Shown: positions 1 to 10,060, counted from the first letter of the stretch. The stretch is 64,000 nt of DNA from Pusillimonas sp044464525 (GCF_044464525.1 NZ_JBIQLE010000009.1:1-64000); one strand, 5' to 3'. The notes: generated from the letters alone by a model not told the origin. Program-made: numbers and translations.

Positions 1-977
1 CCTTGTTTAAGAATGCGGGTGTTGGTGACGAACAGGTCGTCGCCCACCAATTGCACCTTTTTGCCAAGCTGGTCGGAAAGAATCTTCCAGCCTTCCCAGT
101 CGTCCTCGGCCATGCCGTCTTCGATGGTGATGATGGGATATTTGTCGCACCAAGTAGCCAGCAAGTTGGAAAGATCTTGGGAAGTAAGCGCGACACCGCC
201 TTCGCCGGCCAGATGATAGCGGCCGTCGCGGTAGAACTCGGTGCTGGCGCAATCAAGGCCCAAGGCGATCTGAGAGCCGGCTTCGTACCCGGCTTCGGAA
301 ATAGCCTGGAGTATGAGCTGGATGGCGGCCTCGTGGTTGGCGACGTTCGGCGCAAAGCCGCCTTCGTCTCCCACGGCCGTCGACATGCCTTGGTCGTGGA
401 TGAGCTTTTTCAGGGCATGAAAGACCTCGGCGCCCATGCGCAACGACTCGCGGAAACTGGTGGCGCCGATGGGCAGGATCATGAATTCCTGCATATCGAG
501 CGTGTTGTTGGCATGCGCACCGCCGTTGATCACGTTCATCATGGGCACGGGCATCTGCATTGGGCCGCTACCGCCAAAATAACGATACAGCGACAGGCCG
601 GAATCATCGGCCGCGGCGCGCGCCACGGCCATGCTGGCCGCCAACATGGCGTTGGCACCCAGGCGCTCTTTGTTTTCTGTGCCGTCCAGGTCGATCAGGG
701 TGCGATCGAGGAAAGTCTGCTCTTGGGCATCCAGGCCCATCAGCGCCTCGGAAATCTCGGTGTTGAGGTTCTCGACCGCGCGCAGCACGCCTTTACCCAA
801 GTAGCGGGCCTGATCGCCGTCGCGCAACTCGATGGCTTCGCGCGAACCGGTCGACGCGCCTGAAGGCACGGCGGCGCGCCCCATGGCGCCCGACTCGAGC
901 AAGACGTCGCACTCGACAGTGGGGTTTCCGCGTGAATCAAGGATTTCGCGTCCAATAATGTCTACGATTGCACTCAT
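1..977 (-). CDS. eno: Enolase, 3' part cut off by the window edge
   Basis: Converts 2-phosphoglycerate to phosphoenolpyruvate in glycolysis, in the cytoplasm. The first 325 residues are visible; about 100 C-terminal residues lie outside the window. The N-terminus MSAIVDIIGREILDSRGNPT, the loop VPSGASTG (about 38-45), NGGAHANN (about 151-158), the MQEFMI segment and GDEGGFAP (about 203-210, with the catalytic Glu) are all canonical. The ATG at 977 has an AGGAAAA ribosome site just upstream. It lies downstream of pyrG-kdsA on the same strand, separated from kdsA by 150 bp, the order usual in Alcaligenaceae. Nothing unusual in the visible part. Confidence 0.97.
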   Translation of the reverse strand, partial: MSAIVDIIGREILDSRGNPTVECDVLLESGAMGRAAVPSGASTGSREAIELRDGDQARYLGKGVLRAVENLNTEISEALMGLDAQEQTFLDRTLIDLDGTENKERLGANAMLAASMAVARAAADDSGLSLYRYFGGSGPMQMPVPMMNVINGGAHANNTLDMQEFMILPIGATSFRESLRMGAEVFHALKKLIHDQGMSTAVGDEGGFAPNVANHEAAIQLILQAISEAGYEAGSQIALGLDCASTEFYRDGRYHLAGEGGVALTSQDLSNLLATWCDKYPIITIEDGMAEDDWEGWKILSDQLGKKVQLVGDDLFVTNTRILKQ

Positions 978-1127
978 GGTATTGGTTTTCCTGCCTGATG
1001 AATTGGAGCCAGTGACTGCCGGAGCCCCGAACTGCCGGATTGCCGGATCGCCGGGCCGCCACAAAAACTTCGATTGTACTGTGCAAAAGCAAGAGCCCAA
1101 GCGCCTGTTTCAGGCCCTTGCATAAAA

Positions 1128-1979
1128 TCAGAGGCCCTGCTTGAGCGCCCCGCTGTTCTTAACGATGCGATCAATGGATGCCAGAGATTCCAGCAACGCC
1201 GCCATGCGGTCCAAGGGCACCGCGTTGGGACCGTCTGACAGCGCCTTTGCCGGATCGGGATGGGTTTCCATGAACAGCCCCGAAATACCGGCCGCGACCG
1301 CGGCGCGCGCCAGCACCGGCACGAATTCGCTTTGGCCGCCCGAACTGGAGCCCTGGCCGCCAGGAAGCTGGACCGAATGGGTGGCGTCGAACACCACGGG
1401 GCAACCGGTTTCGCGCATGATGGCCAACGACCGCATGTCAGACACCAGGTTGTTGTAGCCAAAGGACGCTCCGCGTTCGCACACCAGGATGTTGTCACCG
1501 TCGCCTCCCGCCTCGATGGCGGCCTCGCGAGCCTTGTTGACGACCTGCACCATGTCGTGGGGCGCCAGGAACTGGCCTTTCTTGATGTTGACGGGCTTGA
1601 GCGATGCCGCGCATGCCCGGATGAAATCAGTTTGGCGGCACAGGAAAGCCGGGGTCTGCAAAACATCGACGACGGACGCCACCTCGGGCACCTGCTCGGC
1701 CGTATGCACGTCGGTTAGCACAGGTACGCCGAAATGGTCGCGCACATCGGCCAGTATGGCCAGGCCCTCTTGCATGCCTGGGCCCCGGAACGATTTTCCC
1801 GAACTGCGGTTGGCCTTGTCAAATGAGCTCTTGTAAACAAAAGGTATGCCCAGCGCGCGGGTGATCTCTTGGAGCCTCCCCGCGGTATCGAACGCCAGCT
1901 GACGCGATTCGATGACGCATGGGCCCGCTATCAGGAAGAAGGGTTGATCAAGACCAACCTGGTGTCCTCCGAGCTTCAT
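1128..1979 (-). CDS. kdsA: 3-deoxy-D-manno-octulosonate 8-phosphate synthase
   Basis: Condenses arabinose 5-phosphate with phosphoenolpyruvate to KDO-8-phosphate, the first committed step of the LPS inner-core sugar KDO. At 283 residues it has the family length. Motifs seen: AGPCVIES near residue 18, SFDKANRSS near 52, VLTDVHTAEQ, NIKKGQFLAP, FDATHSVQLPGG and METHPDP. Cys21 of AGPC stands where the E. coli enzyme has Asn, which is the mark of the metal-dependent class; the His, Glu and Asp ligand positions also look present. The start codon overlaps the pyrG stop by 4 bp (ATGA), so the two are probably translationally coupled. Confidence 0.97.
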   Translation of the reverse strand: MKLGGHQVGLDQPFFLIAGPCVIESRQLAFDTAGRLQEITRALGIPFVYKSSFDKANRSSGKSFRGPGMQEGLAILADVRDHFGVPVLTDVHTAEQVPEVASVVDVLQTPAFLCRQTDFIRACAASLKPVNIKKGQFLAPHDMVQVVNKAREAAIEAGGDGDNILVCERGASFGYNNLVSDMRSLAIMRETGCPVVFDATHSVQLPGGQGSSSGGQSEFVPVLARAAVAAGISGLFMETHPDPAKALSDGPNAVPLDRMAALLESLASIDRIVKNSGALKQGL

Positions 1980-3637
1980 GTGACATTTTCCTTGAGGGCG
2001 GCCTGGGCCTGGCGTTGCAGCGCCGCATTAATGAAGCTGCTGAACAACGGGTGGCCGTCGCGCGGCGTGGAGGTGAACTCGGGATGAAACTGCACGCCCA
2101 TGAACCAGGCGTGCTCCGGAAGCTCCATGATTTCGGGCAATTGCTCGGTGGGCGTGCGAGCGCTGATCACCATGCCGGCCTCTTCCAGACGCGGCACATA
2201 GGCGTTATTCACCTCGTAACGATGGCGATGGCGTTCGTAGACTTCGTCTCCGTAGATGGCATGTGCGCGGGTGCCGGCCTTTACGGGGCAACGCTGTGCG
2301 CCCTTGCGCATGGTGCCTCCCAGGTCGGACGACGCATCGCGGCGTTCAATCTGGCCTTCGCGATCTTGCCACTCGCTGATAAGAGCCACCACCGGATGCG
2401 GGGTCGAGGGGTTGAACTCGGTGCTGTTGGCATCTTGCAAGCCCGCCACGTTGCGAGCAAACTCGATAACCGCCAACTGCATGCCCAGGCAAATGCCCAG
2501 ATACGGCAAGCCGTTTTCGCGCGCATAACGAATGGCCGCGATCTTGCCTTCGGTTCCGCGCTTGCCGAACCCGCCCGGAACCAGGATGGCATCAAGGTGA
2601 GAGAGACAGTCTGTGCCTTCGGATTCGATGCTTTCGGAATCGATGTACTCGATGCACACATGGGAATGCGTATGGATGCCCGCATGCACCAGGGCTTCGG
2701 TAAGCGACTTGTAAGATTCGGTCAGGTCGACATACTTGCCGACCATGCCGATATGTACTTCATGCTTGGGGTTTTCCAGGACCTCGACCATGTTGTCCCA
2801 AATGGTGAGATCGGCCGGGGGAGGCGAAATGGCCAACGCGTCACACACCAGATTATCCAGCCCCTGCTTGTGGAGCATGGAGGGAATCTGATAGATGGAG
2901 TCGGCATCCCAGACCGAGATCACGGCATCCAACGGCACGTTGGAAAACAGGGATATCTTGGCGCGCTCGTCCTCGGGCACGGGACGGTCGGCGCGACACA
3001 ACAGTGCATTCGGGTAGATGCCGATCTCGCGCAGCTTTTGCACCGAGTGTTGGGTAGGCTTGGTCTTGAGCTCGCCTGCGGACGCGATGAAAGGCACAAG
3101 GGTCAGGTGAACGAAGGCCGCGTTGTTGCGCCCAAGGCGCAGGCTCATTTGGCGCGCCGCCTCAAGGAAAGGCAGAGATTCAATGTCGCCGACGGTGCCA
3201 CCGATTTCGACGATGGCGATGTCGGTTTCACCGTTCCAGGCGGCGTTGGCGCCGCGGGCGATGAACTCTTGTATTTCGTTGGTGATGTGTGGAATTACCT
3301 GAACGGTCTTGCCCAGATAATCGCCGCGACGCTCTTTGCGCAGCACGGACTCGTAGATTTGGCCGGTTGTGAAGTTGTTGAACTTGCGCATCCGGGCCGA
3401 GATGAAACGTTCGTAATGACCCAGGTCAAGATCGGTTTCGGCGCCGTCTTCGGTGACGAAGACCTCGCCATGCTGGAAGGGGCTCATGGTGCCCGGATCG
3501 ACGTTGATGTACGGATCGAGCTTCAGCATGGTGACGCGCAGGCCGCGCGATTCGAGGATAGCGGCCAGAGAAGCAGCAGCAATGCCCTTACCGAGAGAGG
3601 ACACTACCCCACCCGTGACAAATACATATTTGGTCAT
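1976..3637 (-). CDS. pyrG: CTP synthase
   Basis: Aminates UTP to CTP using glutamine and ATP. The 553-residue protein has the N-terminal amidoligase domain (VTGGVVSSLGKGI at about 7-19, TEDGAETDLDLGHYERF at about 62-78) and a C-terminal class I glutaminase domain with the nucleophile Cys383 in GICLGMQ and the His/Glu pair in FHPEF near the C-terminus. It is first of the pyrG-kdsA-eno run and reads away from the 750-bp repeat-bearing gap at 3638-4387, which must hold its promoter unless transcription comes from further upstream. Ordinary in length and motifs. Confidence 0.98.
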   Translation of the reverse strand: MTKYVFVTGGVVSSLGKGIAAASLAAILESRGLRVTMLKLDPYINVDPGTMSPFQHGEVFVTEDGAETDLDLGHYERFISARMRKFNNFTTGQIYESVLRKERRGDYLGKTVQVIPHITNEIQEFIARGANAAWNGETDIAIVEIGGTVGDIESLPFLEAARQMSLRLGRNNAAFVHLTLVPFIASAGELKTKPTQHSVQKLREIGIYPNALLCRADRPVPEDERAKISLFSNVPLDAVISVWDADSIYQIPSMLHKQGLDNLVCDALAISPPPADLTIWDNMVEVLENPKHEVHIGMVGKYVDLTESYKSLTEALVHAGIHTHSHVCIEYIDSESIESEGTDCLSHLDAILVPGGFGKRGTEGKIAAIRYARENGLPYLGICLGMQLAVIEFARNVAGLQDANSTEFNPSTPHPVVALISEWQDREGQIERRDASSDLGGTMRKGAQRCPVKAGTRAHAIYGDEVYERHRHRYEVNNAYVPRLEEAGMVISARTPTEQLPEIMELPEHAWFMGVQFHPEFTSTPRDGHPLFSSFINAALQRQAQAALKENVT

Positions 3638-3854
3638 CGTAATTGGCGCCCGGGGTGGCCGGGCAGGAGCGGGAAATTGAGATTATAGCCGACGACGATA
3701 GGGGTATTGGGCATATTCGACATGAATGTCAGGCATTGGTCGTGAAGATGATGCGGGAAGAGGATTTTTATATCGTGAAGCTCAGCCGCGACGTTTGGTT
3801 CCGTGCTCATGAGCATCCTGCTGAACTGTGCCGATTCAGACCCGTTTCCATAGC

Positions 3855-3937
3855 GTCTGGCTTGAACGGTGCTGCGTCGGTTTGAGTCTTTAAACGTCTA
3901 GCCTTGGACAGCGCTGCGTCGGTTTGGGTCTTTAAAC
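3855..3937. repeat. Two tandem ~41-bp direct repeats
   Basis: Two imperfect head-to-tail copies, 3855-3895 and 3896-3937. Both contain GCTGCGTCGGTTTG followed by GTCTTTAAAC; the copies differ mainly in the segment just after the initial GTCT. The second copy abuts the inverted repeat that begins at 3938. Confidence 0.75.
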
Positions 3938-4032
3938 GCCGCTGGTGGTGAAATGGTTTAGACCGGGGCGGTCGGGCGGTTTGCGGCAGCGCCCTCCAAC
4001 GCCCCGGTCTAAACCATTTCACCACCAGCGGC
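3938..4032. repeat. Perfect 33-bp inverted repeat with 29-bp loop
   Basis: Left arm 3938-3970 and right arm 4000-4032 are exact reverse complements; the loop is 3971-3999. There is no T-run on either side, so it is not a standard intrinsic terminator. The arms are far longer than needed for termination, which suggests a palindromic repetitive element or a mobile-element remnant. Confidence 0.9.
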
Positions 4033-4387
4033 TTGCAGTTGCGGCTGACGATGGGCCAGAAATAAAGGGGGGCTAATGGAAAACGTGTCAGCCTTGGCGA
4101 CTGCCAACTGCTGCCGTCATGAGCGGCGAATCGACACGGGAACACCAGCTTTTTTGTGTTCGGGCAGTCGAGGTTAATCATTCCACCAACACCAAGGAAG
4201 CAAAGCTAAAACGCCACAACAAAACCGGGACCGCGAAACCTGCGCCGCCCTCAGCTGTCGGAGGCGGTGGAGCCTGAAACGGCGCTAAAAAACTCAATCC
4301 AAACGCCTAGGGACAGAAACTAATTACGCGCCCCAAGACCGCGAACATGATGAGCCACCAAGTACAAGAATGGGAATTAATAACGCC

Positions 4388-6178
4388 TCAGATCGGCTCA
4401 GTGCGCAGCGTAAGCCACTCCAGCGCCGGGCCCGCGAGAAGCGGAGCCAGACGCTGCCGCACCTCGCGGTGGTAATCATTGAGCCAGCCGCGCTCTACAT
4501 CATCCAGAAGCTCGGGCAACACGCAGCGAGTATCAATCGGGCACAACGTCAGGGTTTCAAATTTAAGAAACGCCCCGAACTCAGACTCGCCCGCCGGCCG
4601 GTTGGCCACCAGGTTCTCAATGCGAATGCCCCATTTCCCAGGGCGATACAGACCCGGCTCGTTCGATGTGATCATCCCCGCCTCCATCGCCATGGACGCC
4701 CTAGCCGGAGTCCGATACGAGATTGCTTGCGGGCCCTCGTGGACATTCAGGAAATACCCCACGCCATGCCCCGTGCCATGACCGAAGTCGGCCAGCGCCG
4801 CCCAAATGGGCTGGCGGGCGATCGCGTCCAGCACCGGCGCCGCCACCCCCGCGGGAAACACTGCCCGGGAAAGCGCGATCATGCCCTTAAGAACCACGGT
4901 GTAGTCGCACTTCTGCTCGGCATCCACATGGCCCACCGGCACCACACGGGTAATGTCCGTCGTTCCACCCAGGTATTGTCCGCCCGAATCGATAAGCAGC
5001 AAGCCGTCGCCCTCGATTACCGCATGCGACTGCGGCGTTGCATGATAGTGAGGCATCGCGCCATTGGCCCGGTAAGCGGCGATGGTCGAAAAGCTGGGGG
5101 AGACGAAATTTTCGCGCCGCGCACGCGCCTCGGTAATTTTCTCGTCTATCGTCAGTTCGGTGATTCGCTCCTTGCCCAGCGCAGTCTCGAACCAGGCAAA
5201 AAACTCACACAGCGCTGCGCCGTCCTGCTCCATCGCCCGGCGTACATGAGCCAGCTCGGCATCGGTCTTGCGCGATTTGAGCATGTGCGAAGGGTTGATG
5301 GCTTCGACAAGCTCCGCCCCTGCATGCCGGGTGATGCCCACTGTGGTGCGCGCCGGGTCTACCAACACCTTTTGTTCGGCCGGAACACCCGCCAGCCCTG
5401 CGGCGGCTTCTTCGTAGGGCAGCAACTGCACGCCGTCCGCCCGCAAAGCCCGGCGCAAGGCATCATCAATACGAGAGCTATCGACAAACAGCTTTGCATC
5501 GTCCATGCCGATCAGGGCATGGGCCAGGAATACGGGGTTGTACGACACATCGCCGCCGCGCAGGTTCAACAGCCACGCAATGTCGTCCAGCGATGAGATC
5601 CAATGCCATGCCACACCCTCATCGCTCATGGCTGCACGCACGGCGACGAGATTCGCCGCACGGCTGCGGCAGGCAAACGGAGCCTGATGCTCATATAGCG
5701 GCGACAGCGGCAGTGCGGGACGGTCTGGCCAGACAGCGCCGGGCAGATCGAGCTCGGTCACAAGCTGCAGGCGCCCTTCGTCGAATTCGGCCTGCCAGTC
5801 TTGCTGCGTGCGCAGGCTTAGGGTCAAGCCATGCACAGCAATGCGAGCGCCCTCGAGAAGACGCTCGCACAGCCAACGCGGAATGCTCGGCACGCCGTCG
5901 GCGCCGGCACGCATCAACTCGATACCTGTGCCTGCCAGGTCGCCCACTGCCTGCTCCCAGTAGCGCGAATCCGTCCATAAGCCCGCGAAGGCTGCGGTGA
6001 CCACCAGCGTGCCCGCCGAGCCCTCAAAACCGCTTAGCCACGCGCGCGCTTGCCAATGGTCGGGAAGGTACTCGGAAAGGTGGGGGTCGGATGACAGAAC
6101 GACGCAGGCGTCAATGTTCTGTGCAGCCATCACTTTGCGCAGTGCGAAAAGACGGGCGGAATGAACGGAATCATCCAT
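4388..6178 (-). CDS. Xaa-Pro aminopeptidase, M24B family
   Basis: Cytoplasmic metallopeptidase predicted to remove N-terminal residues before proline. I place the start at the ATG at 6178 (MDDSVHSARLF), giving 596 residues, the usual length of the three-domain aminopeptidase P group; an in-frame extension to 6277 adds a leader with no family resemblance. Two creatinase-like N-terminal domains precede the pita-bread catalytic domain, where the dinuclear metal ligands appear in order: LIDSGGQY and TTDITR (Asp, Asp), HGTGHGVG (His), TSNEPGLY (Glu) and LKFETLT (Glu). It stands alone on the minus strand between the repeat gap and scoB. Family assignment is firm; true substrate is not known. Confidence 0.93.
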   Translation of the reverse strand: MDDSVHSARLFALRKVMAAQNIDACVVLSSDPHLSEYLPDHWQARAWLSGFEGSAGTLVVTAAFAGLWTDSRYWEQAVGDLAGTGIELMRAGADGVPSIPRWLCERLLEGARIAVHGLTLSLRTQQDWQAEFDEGRLQLVTELDLPGAVWPDRPALPLSPLYEHQAPFACRSRAANLVAVRAAMSDEGVAWHWISSLDDIAWLLNLRGGDVSYNPVFLAHALIGMDDAKLFVDSSRIDDALRRALRADGVQLLPYEEAAAGLAGVPAEQKVLVDPARTTVGITRHAGAELVEAINPSHMLKSRKTDAELAHVRRAMEQDGAALCEFFAWFETALGKERITELTIDEKITEARARRENFVSPSFSTIAAYRANGAMPHYHATPQSHAVIEGDGLLLIDSGGQYLGGTTDITRVVPVGHVDAEQKCDYTVVLKGMIALSRAVFPAGVAAPVLDAIARQPIWAALADFGHGTGHGVGYFLNVHEGPQAISYRTPARASMAMEAGMITSNEPGLYRPGKWGIRIENLVANRPAGESEFGAFLKFETLTLCPIDTRCVLPELLDDVERGWLNDYHREVRQRLAPLLAGPALEWLTLRTEPI

Positions 6179-6306
6179 TTGAGTTGAGCCTTGATCAAAA
6201 AGAGAGCGCCCGTTACGAAGGACGGGCGCTGGGGAAAAACGGAAGTTACCCGCCAACAGGCCGGCCGGTGAAACCAAGGAACCAGCCAGAACTGCGGCAA
6301 GCCTGA

Positions 6307-6960
<654 letters not shown>

Positions 6961-6973
6961 TTCGTGTGTCTCC

Positions 6974-7672
6974 TTAGGCGTTGCGCAGGGTGCGGTGTTC
7001 GATGTGCTTCGCCGGGTTCTCGTTCAGAACGATGCGATGCACATAGATGCCCGGCAGGTGGATGGAGTCGGGCTCGAGCTCGCCCGTCTCGACAATCTTC
7101 TCGACTTCGACCACGGTGATTTTTCCCGCCATTGCAACGTTCGGGTTGAAGTTGCGGGCTGTCTTGCGAAAGATCAGGTTGCCGCTGCGGTCGGCAATAT
7201 AGGCCTTGACGAGTGAAACGTCGGGCGTCAGCGACCGCTCGAGCACATACTGATCACCATCGAACTCGCGCACTTCCTTGCCGTCAGCCACCATGGTGCC
7301 CACGCCGGTGCGAGTAAAGAAGGCGGGAATACCGGCACCGCCGGCACGCAGCTTCTCGGCCAGCGTACCTTGTGGAGTGAATTCGAGCTCAAGCTCTCCG
7401 GCCAGGTACTGCCGTTCGAATTCTTTGTTTTCACCCACATAAGAAGAGATCATCTTCTTGATCTGCCGCGTGGCCAGCAACTGGCCCAGACCTAAGCCAT
7501 CGACCCCGGCATTATTACTAATGCAGGTAAGGTTTTGCACCTTTGAATCACGCAGGGCCTCGATAAGGGCTTCGGGAATGCCGCAAAGGCCGAAGCCGCC
7601 CACGGCAATTGTCTGCCCGTCTGCCACAATGCCATCGAGTGCTTCTGCGGCACTTGCATAGACTTTATCCAT
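6974..7672 (-). CDS. scoA: 3-oxoacid CoA-transferase, subunit A
   Basis: Alpha subunit partner of ScoB. Start chosen at the ATG at 7672 (MDKVYASAAEAL), giving 232 residues, the family length, with a GGAG just upstream; the longer frame to 7762 would run into the thioesterase gene. The CoA-binding glycine motif GGFGLCGIPEALI is at about 25-37, followed by CISNNAGVDG and later FNPNVAMAGKITVVEVE, all typical of the family. The enzyme acts as a heterodimer or heterotetramer with ScoB in acetoacetate activation. Confidence 0.95.
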   Translation of the reverse strand: MDKVYASAAEALDGIVADGQTIAVGGFGLCGIPEALIEALRDSKVQNLTCISNNAGVDGLGLGQLLATRQIKKMISSYVGENKEFERQYLAGELELEFTPQGTLAEKLRAGGAGIPAFFTRTGVGTMVADGKEVREFDGDQYVLERSLTPDVSLVKAYIADRSGNLIFRKTARNFNPNVAMAGKITVVEVEKIVETGELEPDSIHLPGIYVHRIVLNENPAKHIEHRTLRNA

Positions 7673-7730
7673 CACTCCATCCCAAAAAATTCGCTCGGCT
7701 TGGCATATATGCCGAACGGTTGAAAATCGT

Positions 7731-8180
7731 TTAGCTATCGGGCGCGCGAAAACAGCGCGCATAGGCCGCCAACTGCGACTCTGACCACAGGCAAGGCTGG
7801 CCCGTGGCAGACTCGGTGTTCACGGTTATATTCTTGCCGCGCGCGTATGCGACACCCGGCTCGTCCTGGCGCTCGATAATAAAATCGTAATCCATGCTGG
7901 TGCGCCCGAACCGAACGAACACCAGCTTCACCACGACCGTGGCCGGGTACAGCAAGGGCTTCATGAAATCGCAGCTTGCATGCACCAAAACAGGATCGCG
8001 CTCGCCAGGCACCGGAATGCCTGCTTGCAAGTACAGCACGGCCCTTGCCTCTTCGACATAGCGGAAGTAAAGCGTGTTGTTGACATGGTGGAGAGCGTCT
8101 TGGTCGCCCCACCGCACAGGTATCACGCAATCGAATATGTGTCCGGCCTGCGGCACGGCGGATACTGCATCTTGCAACAT
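7731..8180 (-). CDS. Acyl-CoA thioesterase, 4HBT hotdog family
   Basis: Small single-hotdog protein of 149 residues. The N-terminal signature RWGDQDALHHVNNTLYFRY (about 23-41) contains the Asp, His and Asn positions typical of 4-hydroxybenzoyl-CoA thioesterase-like enzymes, followed by YVEEARAVLY. It would hydrolyse an acyl-CoA to the free acid and CoA; the chain specificity cannot be told from sequence. It lies 58 bp upstream of scoA on the same strand and may be in one transcript, consistent with a role in acyl-CoA metabolism. ATG start at 8180. Confidence 0.88.
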   Translation of the reverse strand: MLQDAVSAVPQAGHIFDCVIPVRWGDQDALHHVNNTLYFRYVEEARAVLYLQAGIPVPGERDPVLVHASCDFMKPLLYPATVVVKLVFVRFGRTSMDYDFIIERQDEPGVAYARGKNITVNTESATGQPCLWSESQLAAYARCFRAPDS

Positions 8181-8398
8181 AGCGGCGATCTTGGCATTAA
8201 AAGATAATACTTGCTAAGTATATAACGGCATCCGCGACGCCCTTTTGCATCGGTCCGCACATCGCATCTTCGGTCTGCAATACAATCGGCCTGAACGACT
8301 ATTTATAAAATCCTTGTAACTTTGCAGCACTGCCGCAGGTGCGCAAGTCGGCGGCAACGCCGCCACAAGACAGAAATCAATACGGGAGATCCATACTC

Positions 8399-10045
8399 AT
8401 GGCCGAGCGCGAATCAATGGAATACGACGTCGTCATCGTCGGAGCGGGGCCCGCCGGGTTGGCAAGCGCCATCCGCCTCAAGCAACTCGCCGCCCAGCGG
8501 CAAAGCGAAATCAGCGTGTGTGTGCTCGAGAAAGGGGCCGAGGTTGGCGCGCACATCCTGTCAGGCGCTGTCATGGACACCAAAGCCCTGGACGAACTCA
8601 TCCCCGACTGGAAAGAAAAAGGCGCTCCAATCAACGTCCCCGTAACCGAAGACAAGTTCCTGTTTCTTACCGCCAAGGGCGCCCGCAGCACGCCCAACTG
8701 GCTGCTGCCCGAGTGCTTCAAGAACCACGGGAACTACGTCGTGCGTCTAGGAGACGTCACCCGCTGGCTGGGTGAGCAAGCCGAGGCTCTCGGCGTGGAA
8801 ATATTTCCCGGCTTTGCCGCCGCAGAGGTCCTGTACACCGACAGCGGTGCAGTCAGGGGCATTGCCACAGGCGACATGGGCGTGGCGCGCGACGGCTCAC
8901 ATACACCCAACTACCAGCCCGGCATGGAGCTTCACGCTCGCTACACCATCTTTGCCGAGGGCTCGCGCGGCCAGCTCGGCCGCCAGTTGATCGAGCGATA
9001 CAAGCTGGACGAAGGCCGCAACCCGCAAAGCTATGCCATCGGCGTCAAAGAAATGTGGGAGGTCGATCCGGCCCAGGCGCAACCCGGCCTGGTGATGCAC
9101 ACTTCGGGCTGGCCCCTCGATTCCGACACTTACGGGGGCTCATTCCTGTACCACCTTTCCGACAATCTGGTGGTGGTGGGCCTGGTCGTCGGCCTTGATT
9201 ACGCCAACCCCTGGCTATCGCCGTTTGAAGAGTTTCAGCGCTTCAAAACACATCCGACCATCCGCGCCACCTTCGAAGGCGGCAAGCGCATCGCCTACGG
9301 CGCGCGTTCTCTTACCGCCGGTGGGCTTCTATCCTTGCCCAAGCTTACTTTTCCGGGCGGTGCGATGGTGGGCTGCGAAGCGGGCTTCCTGAACGCCTCA
9401 CGCATCAAAGGCAGCCACGCGGCAATCAAGACTGGGTCGCTGGCCGCCGAGGCGATTTTCGAGGCGGTATCGGCGGGGCGCCAGCACGACGAGCTTCCCG
9501 CCTTTACCGAAGCGTTTGAAAAATCGTGGCTGCATGCCGAACTGAACAAATCCCGAAATTTCAAACAGTGGTTCAAGAAAGGTCGTACAGTCGGCACCCT
9601 GATGACAGGCATCGAGCAATGGCTGCTCAAGGGCAAGATGCCCTGGAGCCTGCGCCACAACAAGCCCGACCACGCCTGTTTGCAGCCCGCTTCCGAGTGC
9701 GCCCCCATCGAATACCCCAAGCCCGACGGCAAACTTACCTTCGACCGCCTTAGTTCGGTGTTTATCTCGAACACCAACCACGACGAGAACGAGCCGGTTC
9801 ACCTGACCCTGAAAGACCCTTCGGTGCCGGTAAATATCAACCTGGCCAAGTATGCCGGCCCCGAGGCCCGCTACTGCCCGGCCGCTGTGTACGAATTCGT
9901 CAAGGACGACGAAGGCAAGGACCAGTTGCAGATCAACGCGCAAAACTGCGTTCATTGCAAAACCTGCGACATTAAAGACCCGACGCAGAACATTGTCTGG
10001 GTGGCGCCGCAAGGCGGTGAAGGGCCCGTTTACAACGGCATGTAA
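8399..10045 (+). CDS. Electron transfer flavoprotein-ubiquinone oxidoreductase
   Basis: Membrane-associated iron-sulfur flavoprotein that passes electrons from reduced ETF (from fatty acid and amino acid oxidation) to ubiquinone. I choose the ATG at 8399 (GGGAG 10 nt upstream), giving 548 residues; a GTG at 8339 opens a longer frame with no family match. Seen: FAD-binding VIVGAGPAGLASAIRL near the N-terminus, the GAVMDTKALDELIP segment, a membrane-attachment/ubiquinone region, and the C-terminal 4Fe-4S module with Cys in ARYCPAAVYEF and NCVHCKTCDIKDP. It is divergent from the thioesterase/scoAB run. Confidence 0.96.
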   Translation: MAERESMEYDVVIVGAGPAGLASAIRLKQLAAQRQSEISVCVLEKGAEVGAHILSGAVMDTKALDELIPDWKEKGAPINVPVTEDKFLFLTAKGARSTPNWLLPECFKNHGNYVVRLGDVTRWLGEQAEALGVEIFPGFAAAEVLYTDSGAVRGIATGDMGVARDGSHTPNYQPGMELHARYTIFAEGSRGQLGRQLIERYKLDEGRNPQSYAIGVKEMWEVDPAQAQPGLVMHTSGWPLDSDTYGGSFLYHLSDNLVVVGLVVGLDYANPWLSPFEEFQRFKTHPTIRATFEGGKRIAYGARSLTAGGLLSLPKLTFPGGAMVGCEAGFLNASRIKGSHAAIKTGSLAAEAIFEAVSAGRQHDELPAFTEAFEKSWLHAELNKSRNFKQWFKKGRTVGTLMTGIEQWLLKGKMPWSLRHNKPDHACLQPASECAPIEYPKPDGKLTFDRLSSVFISNTNHDENEPVHLTLKDPSVPVNINLAKYAGPEARYCPAAVYEFVKDDEGKDQLQINAQNCVHCKTCDIKDPTQNIVWVAPQGGEGPVYNGM

Positions 10046-10060
10046 GAAAAAAGCGGGACA

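Larger units (their letters stand above)
3638..4387. other. Gene-free interval with repeats
   Basis: This 750-bp gap lies between pyrG and the M24 peptidase gene, both on the minus strand. It holds a two-copy direct repeat (3855-3937) running straight into a perfect inverted repeat (3938-4032). One minus-strand open frame of 124 codons (3807-4181) covers these repeats, but its peptide is low-complexity and itself repeated, with no recognisable domain, so I do not call it a gene. From 4033 to 4387 I see no gene, RNA or terminator I can support. Confidence 0.6.

Noticed and set aside
1080..1127. Terminator between kdsA and eno
   Set aside because: Only a mismatched 9-bp stem with a large loop and no T-run; eno is expected to be read through from kdsA.
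1919..3688. A 589-codon plus-strand open frame opposite pyrG
   Set aside because: It is antisense to a clear CTP synthase; the peptide has no family resemblance and the frame arises from the codon bias of the real gene. Similar long antisense frames opposite rne, lepA, fabF and the fab genes were dropped for the same reason.
3938..4032. Intrinsic terminator of the upstream gene
   Set aside because: The stem is 33 bp with a 29-nt loop and no T-run on either strand, and the nearest genes start rather than end here on one side.
3807..4181. A 124-codon minus-strand open frame in the repeat gap
   Set aside because: It only translates the direct and inverted repeats (RRLKTQTDAA twice) and has no ribosome site or domain.
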